Shown here piece by piece: positions 50,051 to 63,600 of a stretch of DNA of 64,000 bases (within the stretch, counting starts at the first letter, position 1; every line of letters begins with the position of its first letter). The stretch is from Lunularia cruciata (taxonomy: Eukaryota > Streptophyta > Marchantiopsida > Lunulariales > Lunulariaceae), in contig OX419762.1 of NCBI GenBank assembly GCA_948567375.1, positions 16,002,001 to 16,066,000 on the forward strand, read 5' to 3'. A program made the translations under genes and the position numbers. The notes below the pieces were generated by a model. It was not told the DNA's origin, made no database searches, and was given only the letters and a program-made list of their open reading frames with translations.

Positions 50051-52980
50051 TATGACATTTGAAAAGGTTTCGGAGAAATGAAAATCACGTCAAGATCTGT
50101 CAGCACTAGTCAAGGTATTTGATGGAAGTTGAGAGGGAGTTTCAAATTTAGTTTGAAGAGGAGTTCTAATCGCTACGGATTTCGTAATACAACAGTTTAC
50201 TATGAAGAAAACCCTTATGCCCTTCTAAATCATAAAAGAAACAAACAAGCGAATATCTTTAGAGAAAGAAAGTAAGATTGAAAATAAGCATTGTTTCAAC
50301 TTTCTTCCATTGCTCCCTTTTGAGTAACTTTTGAGCATTAACAATTAGAGAAAGGCGATCGCAATCAGCTGGCGGTGACTTCGCAGAATCTTACGATGTG
50401 ACCTTCTACCTTTCGCCCTTAGCACACTCTCTTTCTCTCTCTAGCAGAAAGGTCCACGCGAGCGAGGGGGAGGGAGATTGCTCCTGCTGGTCTGGCTGGC
50501 GGCAGTTCCGTTATATATTCATTCATACAGCGACTCCAGCAGAGATGAAAGTGAAAGCGTTAGACATTAGCCGGGGGATTAAATTTCTGCCGCTGCCGAA
50601 AATCAAGTGCTGATGCAGACGGGTGCCGAAGTGGAATGGAGACCCCGCCCACCCACGCGGCTCATGCTTCCTGATTATGATCTTCACCACGTCACCACAT
50701 GAATCTCACCTTCTCATGTTGTTTTCTATACAAGACTGCGACATATAACCAAAGGGAGATTGGGAAGGGAGCTAAGAGGGTTTTGGTTCAGAAATTGGTG
50801 CTGTTGTTGTTCTTGTGCGAGATCCATCGATGTCAGTTAACGCGGTGGTGATTGCATGGCGGCTACATGCAAGTACACAAGCCATAGTTAACTCGATAAA
50901 AGAGACGCCACACGTGTCCCTGCTTTAAAACAACGGCTTCGAAAGTAAGTCCGTGTCGCCACACAATTCGGCTTTCATAGCTCAAGGCTATGAGTGATGT
51001 GACTACGAGCGATTTCTTCTCACATCCGAGGGTGTCCCTGCGACGTATCTCACCGGGTGAAGTGCTGCAGGGAAGAGGTTGGGGGCGGCTGCTGGTTCAT
51101 TCATGGCCGACTCCCTCGCTAGAGAGACCCGGCCAACCCGACCCTGCCCCTTTGCTTCCGCTCTCTATCTCTTCGATCTGGCGCTTCAATCTCTCTCTGT
51201 CCCGATCTGAATCATCTGATGAGCTGGGCGGGGGAGGGAGAGTACGAACGGAGTATGTTTTTTCTGTTGTAGTGAGTATTACGCACTGTAGCATTCAAAT
51301 ACAGGTGAAAGAAAACTTTTGGGAGCAGTAATGGTGAGAGTCCGTTTTCTGTTACTGGGTTGGGAGAATTGAAGAAGCCGTTGTAAACTGGAAGGAGGAA
51401 ATGTTTTTGCCCAAATTGTGTACTGTGTTGTTTCGCACATTCCCACTCTTTGGAGATGGATGGAGAAAATTGAGAGGGGCCCCAGAAGAAGGACTACTCA
51501 CGTCTACTTGTCTTGTTTCGGCAGACATTCGATCAGATTGGTGATCGAGGACCAGTAACGTCATTAGGACTGATGTCATGGCTGCCCGCATCACATGAGA
51601 CAAAGGCGCAACAAGCGCATCTTTTTCAAGCCCAACTCACTTGGCATTTTGTTAAGCGTCCCCCGCCCCTAAAGTGTACTGTGAACAAGCCTTGCCCAGA
51701 ACTGCTGCTGCTGCACTAGTGTGATTCTGTAAGGAATTGAGCACCCGCTCTATGCATCTGGATCATGTTCTCCATTGCACATGAAAACCAGAAAGCGGGC
51801 TGGGGATAAAAATATTGCTGTTTGATTGTGCAATTCTCGTCAGATGGCACATGGGTCGTTAGCAAGGCCGTGCACGGTTGTATCTTAGGAAGAAAGAAAA
51901 GAAAGAGGGTAGAAGAGTACTGTATGATGAGAGTGATGGTTCATATTTCACTTGTAATCTGATGAGGCAAGAAAAAGAATTACCACCCGCTCCCCACCCC
52001 TTTCCTGATTTCGCCACCACACCTTCTATCCCCGTTGGCAGCATCACACTTAAACCCTCTCTTCCTATCTGCTGTGGTACAGCCCCCCTCTTCTCTCATT
52101 TGTTAAATGAGCCGACTCGCCATGCCCAGTGGCATGTGTTCCTCCTGTCAATGGTCACATCCCATCCAGCCCAGCCCAGCCCAGGATACGACTTACAACA
52201 TACCACTGTAGGTATCGGGTGGATACGAAAGCTACTGTTTGGACTTCCGAGCTCCCTGTCGGATTGCGAACCTCTCCCAGCCTCACCCCTCTCTCCCCAG
52301 CGGCTAGAGATCTTTTTATATCTCCCTAATAAAGAAAGGGTACAGTTGGCACTCATATGCTACGCTCGAGCGAGAAGGGTATCCGCCAACAGTAAAGAAT
52401 GTTCAGAAACACTGTTGAGGAGAACATTGCTGGCTGGGTGCGTGGAAGAACAACTTTGCAGATAAAGCTCAGAGAACCTCCACCGGGACAACTGCAGTTG
52501 CTGACCGAACTCCAAAAGCTTCTTCCGGGATTCAGGATCAGGGAACTACCTTAGCAGGAAATCACGGGGCCAATCACACGACATTTTAATCATCAGTACC
52601 GGTAGTCGGGCCCTCGTAAAGAAGAATGTGAAATCAAAAGTCAGCCCGTCCCTTCCATTACCCACCCACCTTTTCCTTTTCCCTTATCCCCGCTGATGCT
52701 GATTCTCAGAGCATTCAGCGCGTCACTTACCAACGATTTGGTAATGAGCCTTGTTACTACAGTAAGTGACAAATAATGCTTGTCAATGATGTGCATTGTC
52801 CGAATCTTCTCCCATACAAAAGACAATCAGTTAGTACCCCTGGATTTTCGATATTTTTACCCTTCTCCATGAATTTGACAATCATAGAACTCGTTTTCAT
52901 ACGTTAGGTTTGAGAAAGCTATGACGTGGGAATTCTAGATGCTTTTTGTTATTATAAAGTCTCCCTTGTTATTTACAAAG
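50051..52980. other. Higher-GC intergenic region, unrecognised open frames
   Basis: From about 50.4 to 52.7 kb GC is raised and frames of 113 codons (50990-51331 +) and 195 codons (51878-52465 +) are open. The 195-codon frame is rich in Pro, Ser and Leu, overlaps open frames on the opposite strand, and has no motif I recognise. Purine- and pyrimidine-rich strings (50450-50480, 51225-51245, 52050-52300) resemble promoter or leader DNA. A small ccagc repeat lies at about 52168-52185. A gene here is possible but not supported. Confidence 0.4.
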
Positions 52981-55900
52981 ATGAGATTCGAGACGTAGGC
53001 TTAAACACCAAGGGATGTTAATAATGATACTATTTTAATTCGGATTTGATCGGGGTTCATGTTATCTTCTTCAGATTCACCCTCGCGCTCCGAACTGCAA
53101 CCAAATGGAAGTTGGTCAAGCAAGTTGAGATATATCATATTCGGTTTCAATCCATTTGTCTCAACATGCAATCTACGCAGACATAGAAATTCTATCAAAT
53201 ATTCCACTTTGTCCAGATCTCTTTAGTATTAGTATAATAGTAATATAAAAATAATGATGGACATATACAAGCATATATATTATCATCACCATTGATATTT
53301 TGTATCAACTGAAAAGGAGTGATCACAGGTAACAAAAATTATAATAAGATATTAATCTTGGTTATGATATGATAGATTTGAATAAAAATGAAATGTTTGA
53401 TATACTGTAGGGTACTAATGGGAGATCTAGCAAATTTAAACGGTGGGCAGTATGGTGTTCAACGTATCATGTAGAATTTTTGTCGATTATCATGCTATAG
53501 CATATTTAAAAGTAAATTATTATTAAGTTCTTTATGTTGATATTAGTATTTCTGATTCTCTTTGTTGGATTAAGACCAAACCAATTTAAGTTACTACGGC
53601 AAGAAGGTTCATGGGAACCCAAAATATATTTACTCAGCGATTTATAGTAAAACATGAGTAAAATTATGTATATAGTATTACATGGGTGTTAATCTCAGGT
53701 TCAGAAGGGATAACTTTTATACATTTCAAATCAGATAATACAATATTTAATCTGGATCACTTTCCTCAAATGCCAAACTTATAACATGATATTTTGATAA
53801 TATTTAGTAAATGGAGTACGATGGATAAAATATTTTTATTGTCAGGAAAATAAGATTAATATCATATTTAACAGTGTACAGTTTGCTGAGAACAAAAGAT
53901 TAATTATTTGCCTATGATGTATTGATTGAATGTATCTGCAAAGAAAATAATTTACAATTATAATACTTATAGAAAAATATTAATTAATATTCTAGTGGAA
54001 TTAGTAACATCCATAATTGACCTGGACGAAGACGCGGACAACATTTGAAATGATACACCTAGTGTAGATTGTGATATATCAAACGACATGTAAGATGAGG
54101 TGAAGTGTATCTAAGATACTAAGAAATATACAAATTATTCGTATTTTATGTTCCATTTACGCCAAGCTAGGTACTTGGAATGAGTTGTAGCTGTTTTTTT
54201 GTTTTTTGCATTCCAACCCCGATCCGACATTATTGAACTCTTATTTTTTTGGGAGTTAAAAATTGTTCTTGCTGATATATGATATTCGTACTTGATTTGG
54301 TGTCTACCAAATATTGTGGATAAATTCAGAGTAGTTTCTAATTGATTCTTCTATTCAGAATCTACAAACTGTGTATATATATCGAATTTATGCTTATAGT
54401 TTCCTTAGTTTTGATGTATGAAGTGATAAGTTCTTTGATTTATTAAAGTAAGGTTTCTCATCAGAAAAGAGTTATTTATAGTAAATTATTGGTATCAAAG
54501 TAAAGTTTGTATTAACATTTAATTAACTAGCCTAACGAATGATTCAGTTTCTTGTTCTCATGTGAGATACACATTGTGACACTGATACTTTATCCATGTA
54601 GTGATGATCAGAATCTAAAACAAAGGAGAAATTGCTGGTGCTTCAATCAGTGAATTCAAGTATTGATCGTATACCATATCCAAGCTGATTAGTTTCAAAG
54701 TTCTGGTTTGCATTAACTATCTTAATTTTATTGTTATAATTTTTAGGGTATTGTAGATGAAATTGCAGCGAGTACACATGTGTAGGATTACATAGGTAAG
54801 TCCCAGCTATATTACAAGGAGGTCCCCTCGTAAACGAAGTGGAACGACTCACAAACATTGTATCAGTCAAACATCGTATTGAGGTTGAGAATCAGCGAAA
54901 TCTAAGTGCTAGAAATAATCGAATTTTCGTCACGACGAAACCATGGCATTATGCTATCGTTGTACCGTGGATACGCTCAAAGTTTGGTGCACCAAATGTT
55001 TCTCGACCACATGAAAAAACTGCATATCGTTCTACCTCATAAAGAGCAGAAGTTGGTCAATGTATATCGTATGGGGTGGTGGCACCTCAAACCCGTAAAG
55101 CAGCCAGGGTATCTAAAATGAATCTGGAAGATGAAGAGAGTCGTTCATATATGTGATAGATTACTGCATGAAGAAGACTCTATCGACCACATGAAGTTAA
55201 AAAGGATTGAAACTACTACCGCCCTTCTTGCAAGCGCATGGTATGAGGAGGCTGAGTTAAAGCCGTTGGAATGATGACATGAATGCCATCTTTTATTAGT
55301 AGAAAGTAAGGTTGGCGGATTTATGAGGTAGGTAGTGACTATATGATCAAGTTTGGAGCCCAGTTTATTACATTCGATGAGAGGAGAATAAACTGCTGCG
55401 CATGATATGGATACTCGAGTTGGGGGAGAGTTGCGAAGAGACGGCCCGATGAGGAGGATAAGTATGGGTACGCCTCGTTTAGATCTCGTAATAAATCGCA
55501 TGATGCTGAGATCCAAACCTGCCGAATTTGCAAATCATGATATCCTGTGAAAATAATCAAGCGATCTATGCGAATGATCATGGCTAATCTACTCTACTGT
55601 GGAGTAGACACCGTTCGAGCGAGCGACTTAATCATCAGTTTACTAATATTGCCAATTTTTTAAGATTACTTGAGTGGAGCTAATCGCTCGTAAATTGCAC
55701 CGGAGCATTTGCCAGCTGATAAGGTACTTAATTCGACACACTACTCCCGTAGCGTAGTGTACAGTAGTGGTTGTACGGATCGTGCGTAGGAGCTGTTCTC
55801 TCCTAAGAGATGCGATTATGAGAAGCCGGGAAAAGCATGCCATGATTGTTTAACTCTATCGAACCCATAAGAAAAGTGCTCTTTCTACTGTTACTACTAT

Positions 55901-56600
55901 CTAAACCCCCGGCGAACAAAAAAATAAGCCTGATTTGCTTTTCCAAAAAGCGAAATCCTCCTGTAGTAAATTTTGCTCACGAGACTCGTCTCTGTCATCT
56001 TCTTGTGTGGCTACTCAATAAACAACAGGGAAATCAAAACAACTACAATACCCACATGTCTGGTACCAGCAGAGTACGGAATGAATACGAACCTGGTGCT
56101 GGCTGCGGCTTATCAGAGTGTACCACCCGTGAAAAGCATATCATAGAACTGGAACAACGAGGAAGAGAAGAAGAAGAGAGTACTCGTTTTCCCTCCGATC
56201 CTTCTTCGTCCCCTTCGCTTTTTGGGGGGCCGGATCATGGCAAAGGGATAAAATAAAAACTGGGAAGGGGAATGAACCGATAAGAGACGGTCCTCCAATT
56301 TTTCTCCGTCGTGGTGGTAGGGCAAAAACCAGGGGTATAAAGGCGAGGACAATAGTTTTCTTGTCCATGATAAGATTGGCTCTGACATTCCGATATCCCT
56401 TTTCGCCCTTTAATGGGGAGAGGAGCAGTGACCTGGGCTCTCATCACAAAGGGGGTAAGGCGAGGGTGGGGTTAAAAAGCGATACCGACCACCGGGAAAT
56501 GGAGGTCAACAGTCGACCGAGAGGTAACCTCCGACTGGAAACAACAGCACCGGTGTTCATGTCAATGCAAAATTCTCTCGGGTTATTGCTACGAACCCGG
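52981..56600. other. AT-rich block (53-54.6 kb) then mixed DNA, no gene supported
   Basis: The left half is AT-rich with no open frames of note. From 54.6 to 56.6 kb short frames on both strands (123 codons at 55145-55516 -, 136 codons at 55846-56256 +) lack known motifs. Confidence 0.45.
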
Positions 56601-56903
56601 AGATGCAGGCTCAAGGCGATGCATCCAATAATCCATTGCCGGGATGTCTAAATATTGTACTGCCCGGGATCTTCCAGGTTGGGTAACGTGAGCCTTTACC
56701 CGGCTCGGCTAATCTGCATCCCCAACTGCGAAGGTGGGGGAAATTTCTTTCTCTTCGGTGTTGTTTCACCACTACTGCTACCACTACATACCCCCTCTAA
56801 TGCATTCCGTCCTTCTTCCCCAGTTCGAGTTGTTCTTCTCCATCTCTCTCTGCTCTCTGACTGCTCTCTGAGCCAGCCAGACCAGAGACTTAAAGCCCTC
56901 ACA

Positions 56904-56910
56904 TATAAAA
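56904..56910 (+). promoter_or_regulatory. Probable TATA box of the YUCCA gene
   Basis: TATAAAA lies in cacatataaaaagccc, about 725 bases before the start codon. A pyrimidine-rich tract (56956-57003, mostly C and T) follows at the spacing where plant start-site pyrimidine patches occur, so transcription may begin near 56935-56950. Confidence 0.6.
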
Positions 56911-56934
56911 AGCCCATTTCGCACTTGGGGGACA

Positions 56935-57632
56935 GTGTGAGATTCATTTCGGTTCTGTCTCTCTATTTCTTCCTACTCTCTCCCCCCTTTCCTTCTCTTC
57001 TGCTGCCGGGGCCTGCCTAAGTTTGTTTCTCACCCACTTTAGTATTCGTTCTCCTCGTGGCTCACTTGAATCCTCGTGGACATCGCCTCAGCCTCTTGCA
57101 TATCGTATCATTAGTACTCGTAATAGACAGCCAGCCAGCCATCCTCATTACTTTAGAGTTCCCTCTTGAGTTCTGCTTTGCTTTCTTTCCCTCTCTCCTC
57201 GAGGAGAGTTTAGTCACCAATTTCCCTTGGTGTCTAGCAGATTGAATCTGAAGAGGTGAAGGCTAGCGAGTGGCGGCGAGTTTGAGTCAAGTCGTTGTTG
57301 TCGCCAGGATAGTTTCTAGCTTCTGAATTCTGGAAGAGGAGGCAGATTTACTTTTCTGCACGTAGAGTATGAGTTGAGGTGAGGGTGTGCAGTATTACTG
57401 CTTCGGGGACCGGCGTGCAATTTGAATGAGCTCAAACGATGCTGCAAGCAAGCATCATCCACATTTAGCGTCTAGTACGTACACATAAGGGCGTGTCCGA
57501 ACTGCAGGTGTTAGCCAACTGAGACTGTGAGCCTAGAGTACGAGATTAGGGGTTTCTGTTAAAGAGATTCGCAGCTTTGAGAGTCTCTAGGTGCAGAGAG
57601 AGAGGACGAGTGTGAGTATACCCTCTTCGACA
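56935..57632 (+). promoter_or_regulatory. Long 5' leader of the YUCCA gene with three upstream ATGs
   Basis: If transcription starts below the TATA box, the leader is close to 690 nt. It contains a minimal ORF at 57369-57377 (ATG AGT TGA), a 20-codon ORF at 57426-57488 (MSSNDAASKHH...) and an overlapping 9-codon ORF at 57439-57468 (MLQASIIHI). All end before the main ATG. Upstream ORFs of this kind usually lower translation of the main frame. An intron in the leader cannot be excluded. Confidence 0.5.
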
Positions 57633-59922
57633 ATGCCGCCATACGCTTCCGAGTCGTGGGGCAAGGAAGTTCACGACCTGTACTTGAACAAAATGCCGAT
57701 TTGGGTCGATGGAGCTATCATCGTAGGAGCAGGGCCTTCGGGAATGGCCACTGCAGCGTGCTTGAAAGAGAAAGGTGTGCCGAGCATCGTGCTGGAGAAG
57801 GCAGAATGCATAGGGTCCCTCTGGAAGCACAAAACCTACGATCGTCTGCACCTTCACATTCCTAAGGAGTTCTGTGAACTTCCTCTAATGTCATTCCCAG
57901 CATCTTATCCGACGTACCCAAACAGGCAGCAGTTCCTGGATTATCTAGAGGACTACGCCAAACATTTTGACATCCAGCCTCATTTTAATGAAAGTGTCCA
58001 GAGTGCCAGTTATGATGAAAGGTCAGAGGTATGGCGAGTGCACACTGTCACGACTGGCAAGTCATCCAGCAACAAAATTGAGGAGTACACTGCTCGCTGG
58101 TTGATCGTTGCGTCAGGGGAAAATGCAGAGATTGTCATGCCCAACCTCAAAGGTATGAAGGAGTACCAAGAAGCGAAAGGGAAGCTCATTCACTCTAGTA
58201 TGTACAAGAACGGCTCAGAGTATGAAGGGCGCAAAGTTCTTGTAGTTGGATGTGGGAATTCTGGTATGGAGATTGCCTTGGATCTCGCCAACTTCGGTGC
58301 GAGACCGTCTCTGGTGGTCCGTTCACCGGTAAGGAATCAAACTCAGCAACCCTCTTCCGTTAGTCGTCGATCAGGTTAAATAGCATGGTTCCAACCACTT
58401 GGTTCTGACAGAAGTTCTGTTGTTATTGTTCTGGGAATGTATGTAAGAACGACATGCCCTCTGGTGTGACAATGTTCCCGAGGCTGAAACTAGATCTAGT
58501 CTGTCACTGTAGATACAATAGCCGTCAGAATGGGTCACTTCTGGGAGTTTTCGTCATTTTCGAAACCGAACTTGCCCGGGGGAGAGGAGCTCCAGTTCTC
58601 AGTTCGAAAATAGAACCAGTAGCCCCTCTTTATGAGTCAGTAGAGCTTTAGAGGTATGTTTAGCTAGAGGTTGAATGTGACGTCTCAGACGTGCAATATT
58701 CATCAGCACTGACGCTCATTCATGCGCCGTTATTTTCTGTTTTAAATGTGGACTCCCGAGTCCCAAGAAACGTGTACCTGACGTTAGAAACCTTTAATTC
58801 TGCACTGTTCATGCTTCGTCAGACCTTCCCCACGGTCTCTGGCCAGCCCAGTGATCGGTCTGTCTGTTGGAGGTGTTCCTCTCCCTGGCGTTCTGCTTCT
58901 TTTCCCGCGAGTAGTTGGCAGCATCAGTATTAGAAACTCCGCCGCTGTGGACAGTCTGCTAACTGTATCGCGGGTGTCGCTTTGCAGGTTCACGTCTTGC
59001 CCAGAGAGATATTGGGAACGTCAACCTTCTCCGTTGCAGTGAAGCTGATGAGGACTTTCCCGGTTTGGTTGACGGACTGGTTGTTAGTCTTCTACACCTG
59101 GTTGACTCTGGGGAACGTTGCCAACTACGGATTCAACAGGCCCAAGGAAGGCCCCATGGAGTTGAAGGACAAGGTCGGCAAGACTCCTATTTTGGACGTC
59201 GGTACTCTGAACAAGATCAAGAGTGGCCACATTAAGGTGAAACCTCCGCACATGACTCATTCATCAGATTCTTCTGAGTCCAGATTAGGGAGCCTACTGT
59301 GAAAGAAAAGTCTCACCGGGGCAGAACATTCCATCATCTGTGTCTTATCCAATCGATTCCGTCATCTGTGTCTTATATGACTGGGGTGTGGAGATCTCCT
59401 TCGTCTGAATTCGTTTACAGCCTGTTAATAACTAGCTCATTCAATGCAGGTTGTTCCTAGAGTTGAATCGCTGACGAATTCTGGTGCCCGGTTCGAGAAC
59501 GGGAAATCGGATACATACGATGCTGTGATTCTCGCCACAGGGTATAGAAGCAACGTACCTAGATGGCTCAAGGTAAGCTTGTGAAGGATCAATCCCAAGT
59601 TTAAGTATGAAGTATTCAATTTGGAGAAGATTCGAAAGTTTGTTCACGTTGTCCAAATTCTAGATGCAGTGTTAGCTGTGATACTTACAAGATCACGATT
59701 TATGTTGTTCAGGACGAGGGAAAGTTCTTTTCCGACGACGGGTTCCCCAAGCGCCCGACGACTAACGGATGGAAAGGGGAGAGAGGATTGTACGCCGTTG
59801 GACTCACAAGGAAGGGTCTCCTTGGTGCATCTATGGACGCACGAAATATCGCAGAGGACATTAGGAGAGCATTTGACTGTCAAAAACTACAGTCAAGAGG
59901 GTCAGACTTTCTCAAGAGGTAG
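57633..59922 (+). CDS. YUC: YUCCA-type flavin-containing monooxygenase, four exons, 425 aa
   Basis: Converts indole-3-pyruvate to the auxin indole-3-acetic acid, the last step of the TAA/YUC route, using FAD, NADPH and O2 (family knowledge). Coding exons: 57633-58328, 58988-59236, 59450-59572, 59713-59922, all with GT..AG introns and in phase 0; total 1,278 nt, the normal family length. Seen: FAD site GAGPSG (32-37), [24 protein letters not shown] (61-84), the ASGENAE segment (160-166, usually ATGENAE), the FMO-type stretch [14 protein letters not shown] (181-194), NADPH site GCGNSG (206-211), VHVLPREI at the exon 2 start, [10 protein letters not shown] (343-352), and the C-terminal [16 protein letters not shown]...NIAEDI. 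No signal peptide or membrane anchor is evident, so probably cytosolic. The first in-frame ATG was chosen. Which YUC paralogue this is cannot be told from sequence alone. All cofactor motifs are intact, so it looks functional. Confidence 0.96.
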
Positions 59923-60182
59923 AATTTTACAATTTTCCACTAGAGTAGTTTTACGGTGGCCATCAGCGCCCATGTTTTCCTCATACTTAGTTAGCCGATG
60001 GCGAGGAGCTCGCCACTCAGAAGTTTTGTCATACGAGATAGCTAGACACCAAATCAGGCTTCGGTAGTAATACGAAGATTACATGCCCTCTGTAAATTAC
60101 AATTTTTTGGTATGTGGTCTGCAACCCATGTTCGTCGAAAACAATAAAAGAGATAAACGTCACAAATGTCAATTACATCAAA
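59923..60182 (+). terminator. 3' UTR of the YUCCA gene with poly(A) signal candidate
   Basis: AATAAA at 60143-60148 lies 220 bases after the stop codon, preceded by a T-rich stretch (acaattttttggtatgtg, about 60099-60116). Together they resemble a plant near-upstream and far-upstream element pair. Confidence 0.5.
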
Positions 60183-60670
60183 GCTCGATACTTCGATTAC
60201 ACAATCTTGGATATGGGCTGAATGGAAGTGTCTGTTTCTCTATTGATCCCTATTAGCTTTCAGTTTCGCAAATTGGGTGCCGGTGTATCTGTTATGGTAA
60301 CGATTGCGCTCGATACTCTGATTACCCAAACTTGGATGTGGACTGAATGGAAGTGTCTGTTTCTCTATTAATCCCAATTAGCTTTCAGTTTTGCAAATTG
60401 GGTGCTGGTGTATCTGTCTTGGTAAAGATTGCAAAGCCAGACAGCTCGGCTGGTTATACACGACCCTTCTCTTGGCCTGTCGAAAAGGAACCTTGTATTT
60501 TCATGTCATTAACAGTAACGTGGGGCTTTCAGTTTTTTAAGTTTGCTGGTATCTGTTGTGGTAACGATTGCAAAGCCAGACAGCTCCGCTGGTTACAGAC
60601 GACCCCTTCTCTGGGCCTGACGAAAAGGAACCTTGTTCGATTCATGTCATCAACCGTAACGTGGGGACGT
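60183..60670 (+). repeat. Complex tandem repeat downstream of the YUCCA gene (125- and 138-bp periods)
   Basis: Units opening gctcgatact recur at 60183 and 60308 (period 125). Units opening gattgcaaagccagacagct recur at 60428 and 60566 (period 138). The phrase ctttcagtttt...tatctgtt.tggtaa.gattgc occurs three times, near 60258, 60382 and 60525, so all units derive from one ancestor. A 167-codon open frame at 60347-60850 spans the array and shows the repeat at protein level (CKARQLRW beside AKPDSSAGY), but is most likely not a gene. Confidence 0.88.
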
Positions 60671-63600
60671 CACAAGATGAGAGTACCGATGATTTTAAGA
60701 AGGATCGTCTTTCCTGAGTCATCGTACGGCTTTGGAACTCATTCTTCTGGTAGATACATTCCGAAGCATAAAGGGTGGGATAGCGTCCGTAATCAAAATT
60801 GCCTACAACATATCGCTAGTATGACGTACCGTTGCTGGTTTTGTGCCTAAGTTTGGATTGTAGCAGTGTACGAATTCGTTGAAGTTGTAGTGTGCTAAGG
60901 TCGGTTGGAGAGACAAAAACTTCGAATAAGGTGCCACAGAACGCATGTCTGTACACATCATGTTTTTGAGCGACGTTGAAATATCTAAGTGGAAAGTCTT
61001 TGTCCATGACGTCGGAATATGTCTGTGTCTCGTGTGCTGATTTTAACAGTTTGGGCTCTCTCCTAGGCTTCGAGATATTTCGAGCAGACAACAGCACAGC
61101 CCAGGATAATCAACCCTGCGAACGTGGTTGCAAGGACACGTCTTTAGAACTCGGGAATGTATGGGATGGGCAGTCGTACGGGAATGTATGTCGGCTCTAA
61201 ATTTGTCGTAGCAAAGACTACTCTTCTCGCACCTGCTCCTGCAATTCGCAGAATAGATTACACCCACATGCTATGTCTACACGAACACAGCCGAAAGTGT
61301 TCTACAGCGACGTCAAAGTCGGTCGTAAGATCGTATTGCATTGCATACCACCTTATTAGAAAGGATCTTCACCTAATCTCACATAACGCATGGCATTCGC
61401 TAATGTAACTAGTCAGACAACTCCCATACGAGTTTCTTCACCTTCAAGAGTCTTCAAATATAGATGGATGAACCTTTACATATTTAAACGCACCCAACGA
61501 TAACAAGGATAGCAATATACTGTAGTAAAGATCTAACCTTGGGACAGCTACCCATTTACGCAACAGACGCAACAGAAAGAGGAAAGTAGAGAGGAGAAGC
61601 TTGGGAGGACATTTCCTAGTCCTTGAGGATAAGACATGTGTTCTCAAGGCAGTTACTCATTGAGCACTATCATCACCCGGTGTACTTCAGTGTCTATACT
61701 TGGCACGTCGACTTAGCTGAGCTTTAAACCATCGGTGAGTGAATGGTCTATGTCTGCAAACCTCCTTTGTTCAGAAAATGTTAGTCGTCCGTTACTTTAA
61801 TCATCATGCTATTTACATTCTTGGCTGATGGGCAGTGATGGCTCGTCTGAAGCGAAGATTATCAGTTCTAAGATAACTTTATCGTTGAAGACGTAGGGGA
61901 TTGTTGTTGGTATTGCGCTCGTCGAAAGGTTGAGGACCAGTGGAGTAGTATGTGAGGTGTACCCACTACTTATTCGTATCGCAAAATCCACAAGAAACAA
62001 TCGAGCAGGTAACTAGTTACACAGCAGCAACAATTTGCGTGCGGCTGCGGAGGCAGAGAGAGATCAGAGAAATTGCGATCGATGCAAATCCTGTACACCA
62101 GCCAGCCAGTTGTGGGTGACAGCTGGAGATGCAAAAGAGGGCTGAAATGCAGTAGTGCAGAGGAGGCAAGTGAATGGGAAGGAGGGGGAAGGAGAAATTA
62201 TCATCCGTTATCATCCTGAGCATGGGAAAAGTCATATTTATCACACACCTTTCTTGCAAAGGCAGAATGGCAGGTGAAACTGCTACCACGTCCCTTGCTA
62301 AAGCTGAGTTCACCTCCACAACTACTGATTGTGAGTCAGAACCGTTTGGCCGTGCAAGTGAGAAATATTCCTGCTGCTTGTGTCACCAGTTAAACCAAAC
62401 TTCGCACGCGTGATGAGAATGTAATAAATACCAACAAATTGACGAGATAAAATTTTCGCTTCAATCATGAGAAGGTGAGGGGTCTCTCGTTCTAACACCA
62501 GGAAAAGACAAACCTTCCTCAGATCTCCTACATATCTACTGCAGATCATGACAACTGTAGAAAACAAAACACCCCCACTTTCATCCTCATCTTCACTTCG
62601 ACCGCCGATGATAATGCGCTTCTTCCACCTTCCTTCCGTAACAACACCCAACACCCAGCTCTCGATGTCATGTACCTTGCCCAAATCAATCATCACCTTG
62701 CAGCACTAACACTGTACCCGATTACCGCTCTAAAACCCCTTGGCCTTCTCAGCTTCTCATTGGTACAGCTAGATACACTACGGTAGTACTCACACAGCTA
62801 ACGAACGAGAGCACCCCCTGTCTCGCTTAACTGCACTAACTACAGCAGGCCGTTACCTTCTAACCTCGCTTAGCCACTAGTAATGCGTTTTTATTTTGTT
62901 TTAAGATTACTCAGCGTAAAATCGGCTTTCTCCGGATTGTCCATGCAAGTCCTGAAGTTACTCGCAAAACTTTTCTATCACTTACAAAATAGAATGAGAA
63001 ACACAGATTAGACAAAAACATTGATGAAAGAAAACATTTTCAACGTGATAGTCTTGTTGCACCAAGTTAAGTCTAGAAGGAAGCATTTATACAAACATGT
63101 GAGCTATATGTACATATAACGGAGAATGAATGTTCATTATAAGTGCATATAATGAATGTTTGTGATTTGAGTGATCCATGAGGTATGTTTCGATTTCTTC
63201 CCTCATCTTACTCATGTGGATTATTTTCTTTCTGGACTGATAGTCATTATGCAGCTGAGACTCCAGCGCTTACTTATGTGCCTGCACTTCTGCTTGCCCT
63301 TTTTTTCCACACTTCCACCTGCGCTCTTTTTGACATTCACGCTACTTTTGAGCTGCACTTTAGAGGAGCAATCAAGTTTGCCCTGGCACTCGTGAGGTTT
63401 TGAGCAGAAACTCGGTATGAGGGGTATTGACAATTGCTCAACTACTTTGGCACTGCACGAGGCACTGCTGAAGTTGTAGGTGTTATCGTGAAGGTTTACT
63501 ATGGCCTCCTTATGCTTCCCTTTGCTGTTTAGCATCTCAGGACTCAAGCATACACGGCGCTTGTTGCGATAAACTTTATATCCTGTCCTATTTTGCTTTG

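Noticed and set aside
57546-57857. 103-codon minus-strand frame over the YUCCA start
   Set aside because: Antisense shadow of the real coding exon.
58330-58379. Read-through of YUCCA exon 1 into intron 1
   Set aside because: The frame stays open for 17 codons after the donor, but exon 2 begins with VHVLPREI, the expected continuation, so splicing at 58328 is preferred.
60347-60850. 167-codon frame after the YUCCA gene
   Set aside because: It spans the tandem repeat, so its length follows from duplicated stop-free units rather than from selection.
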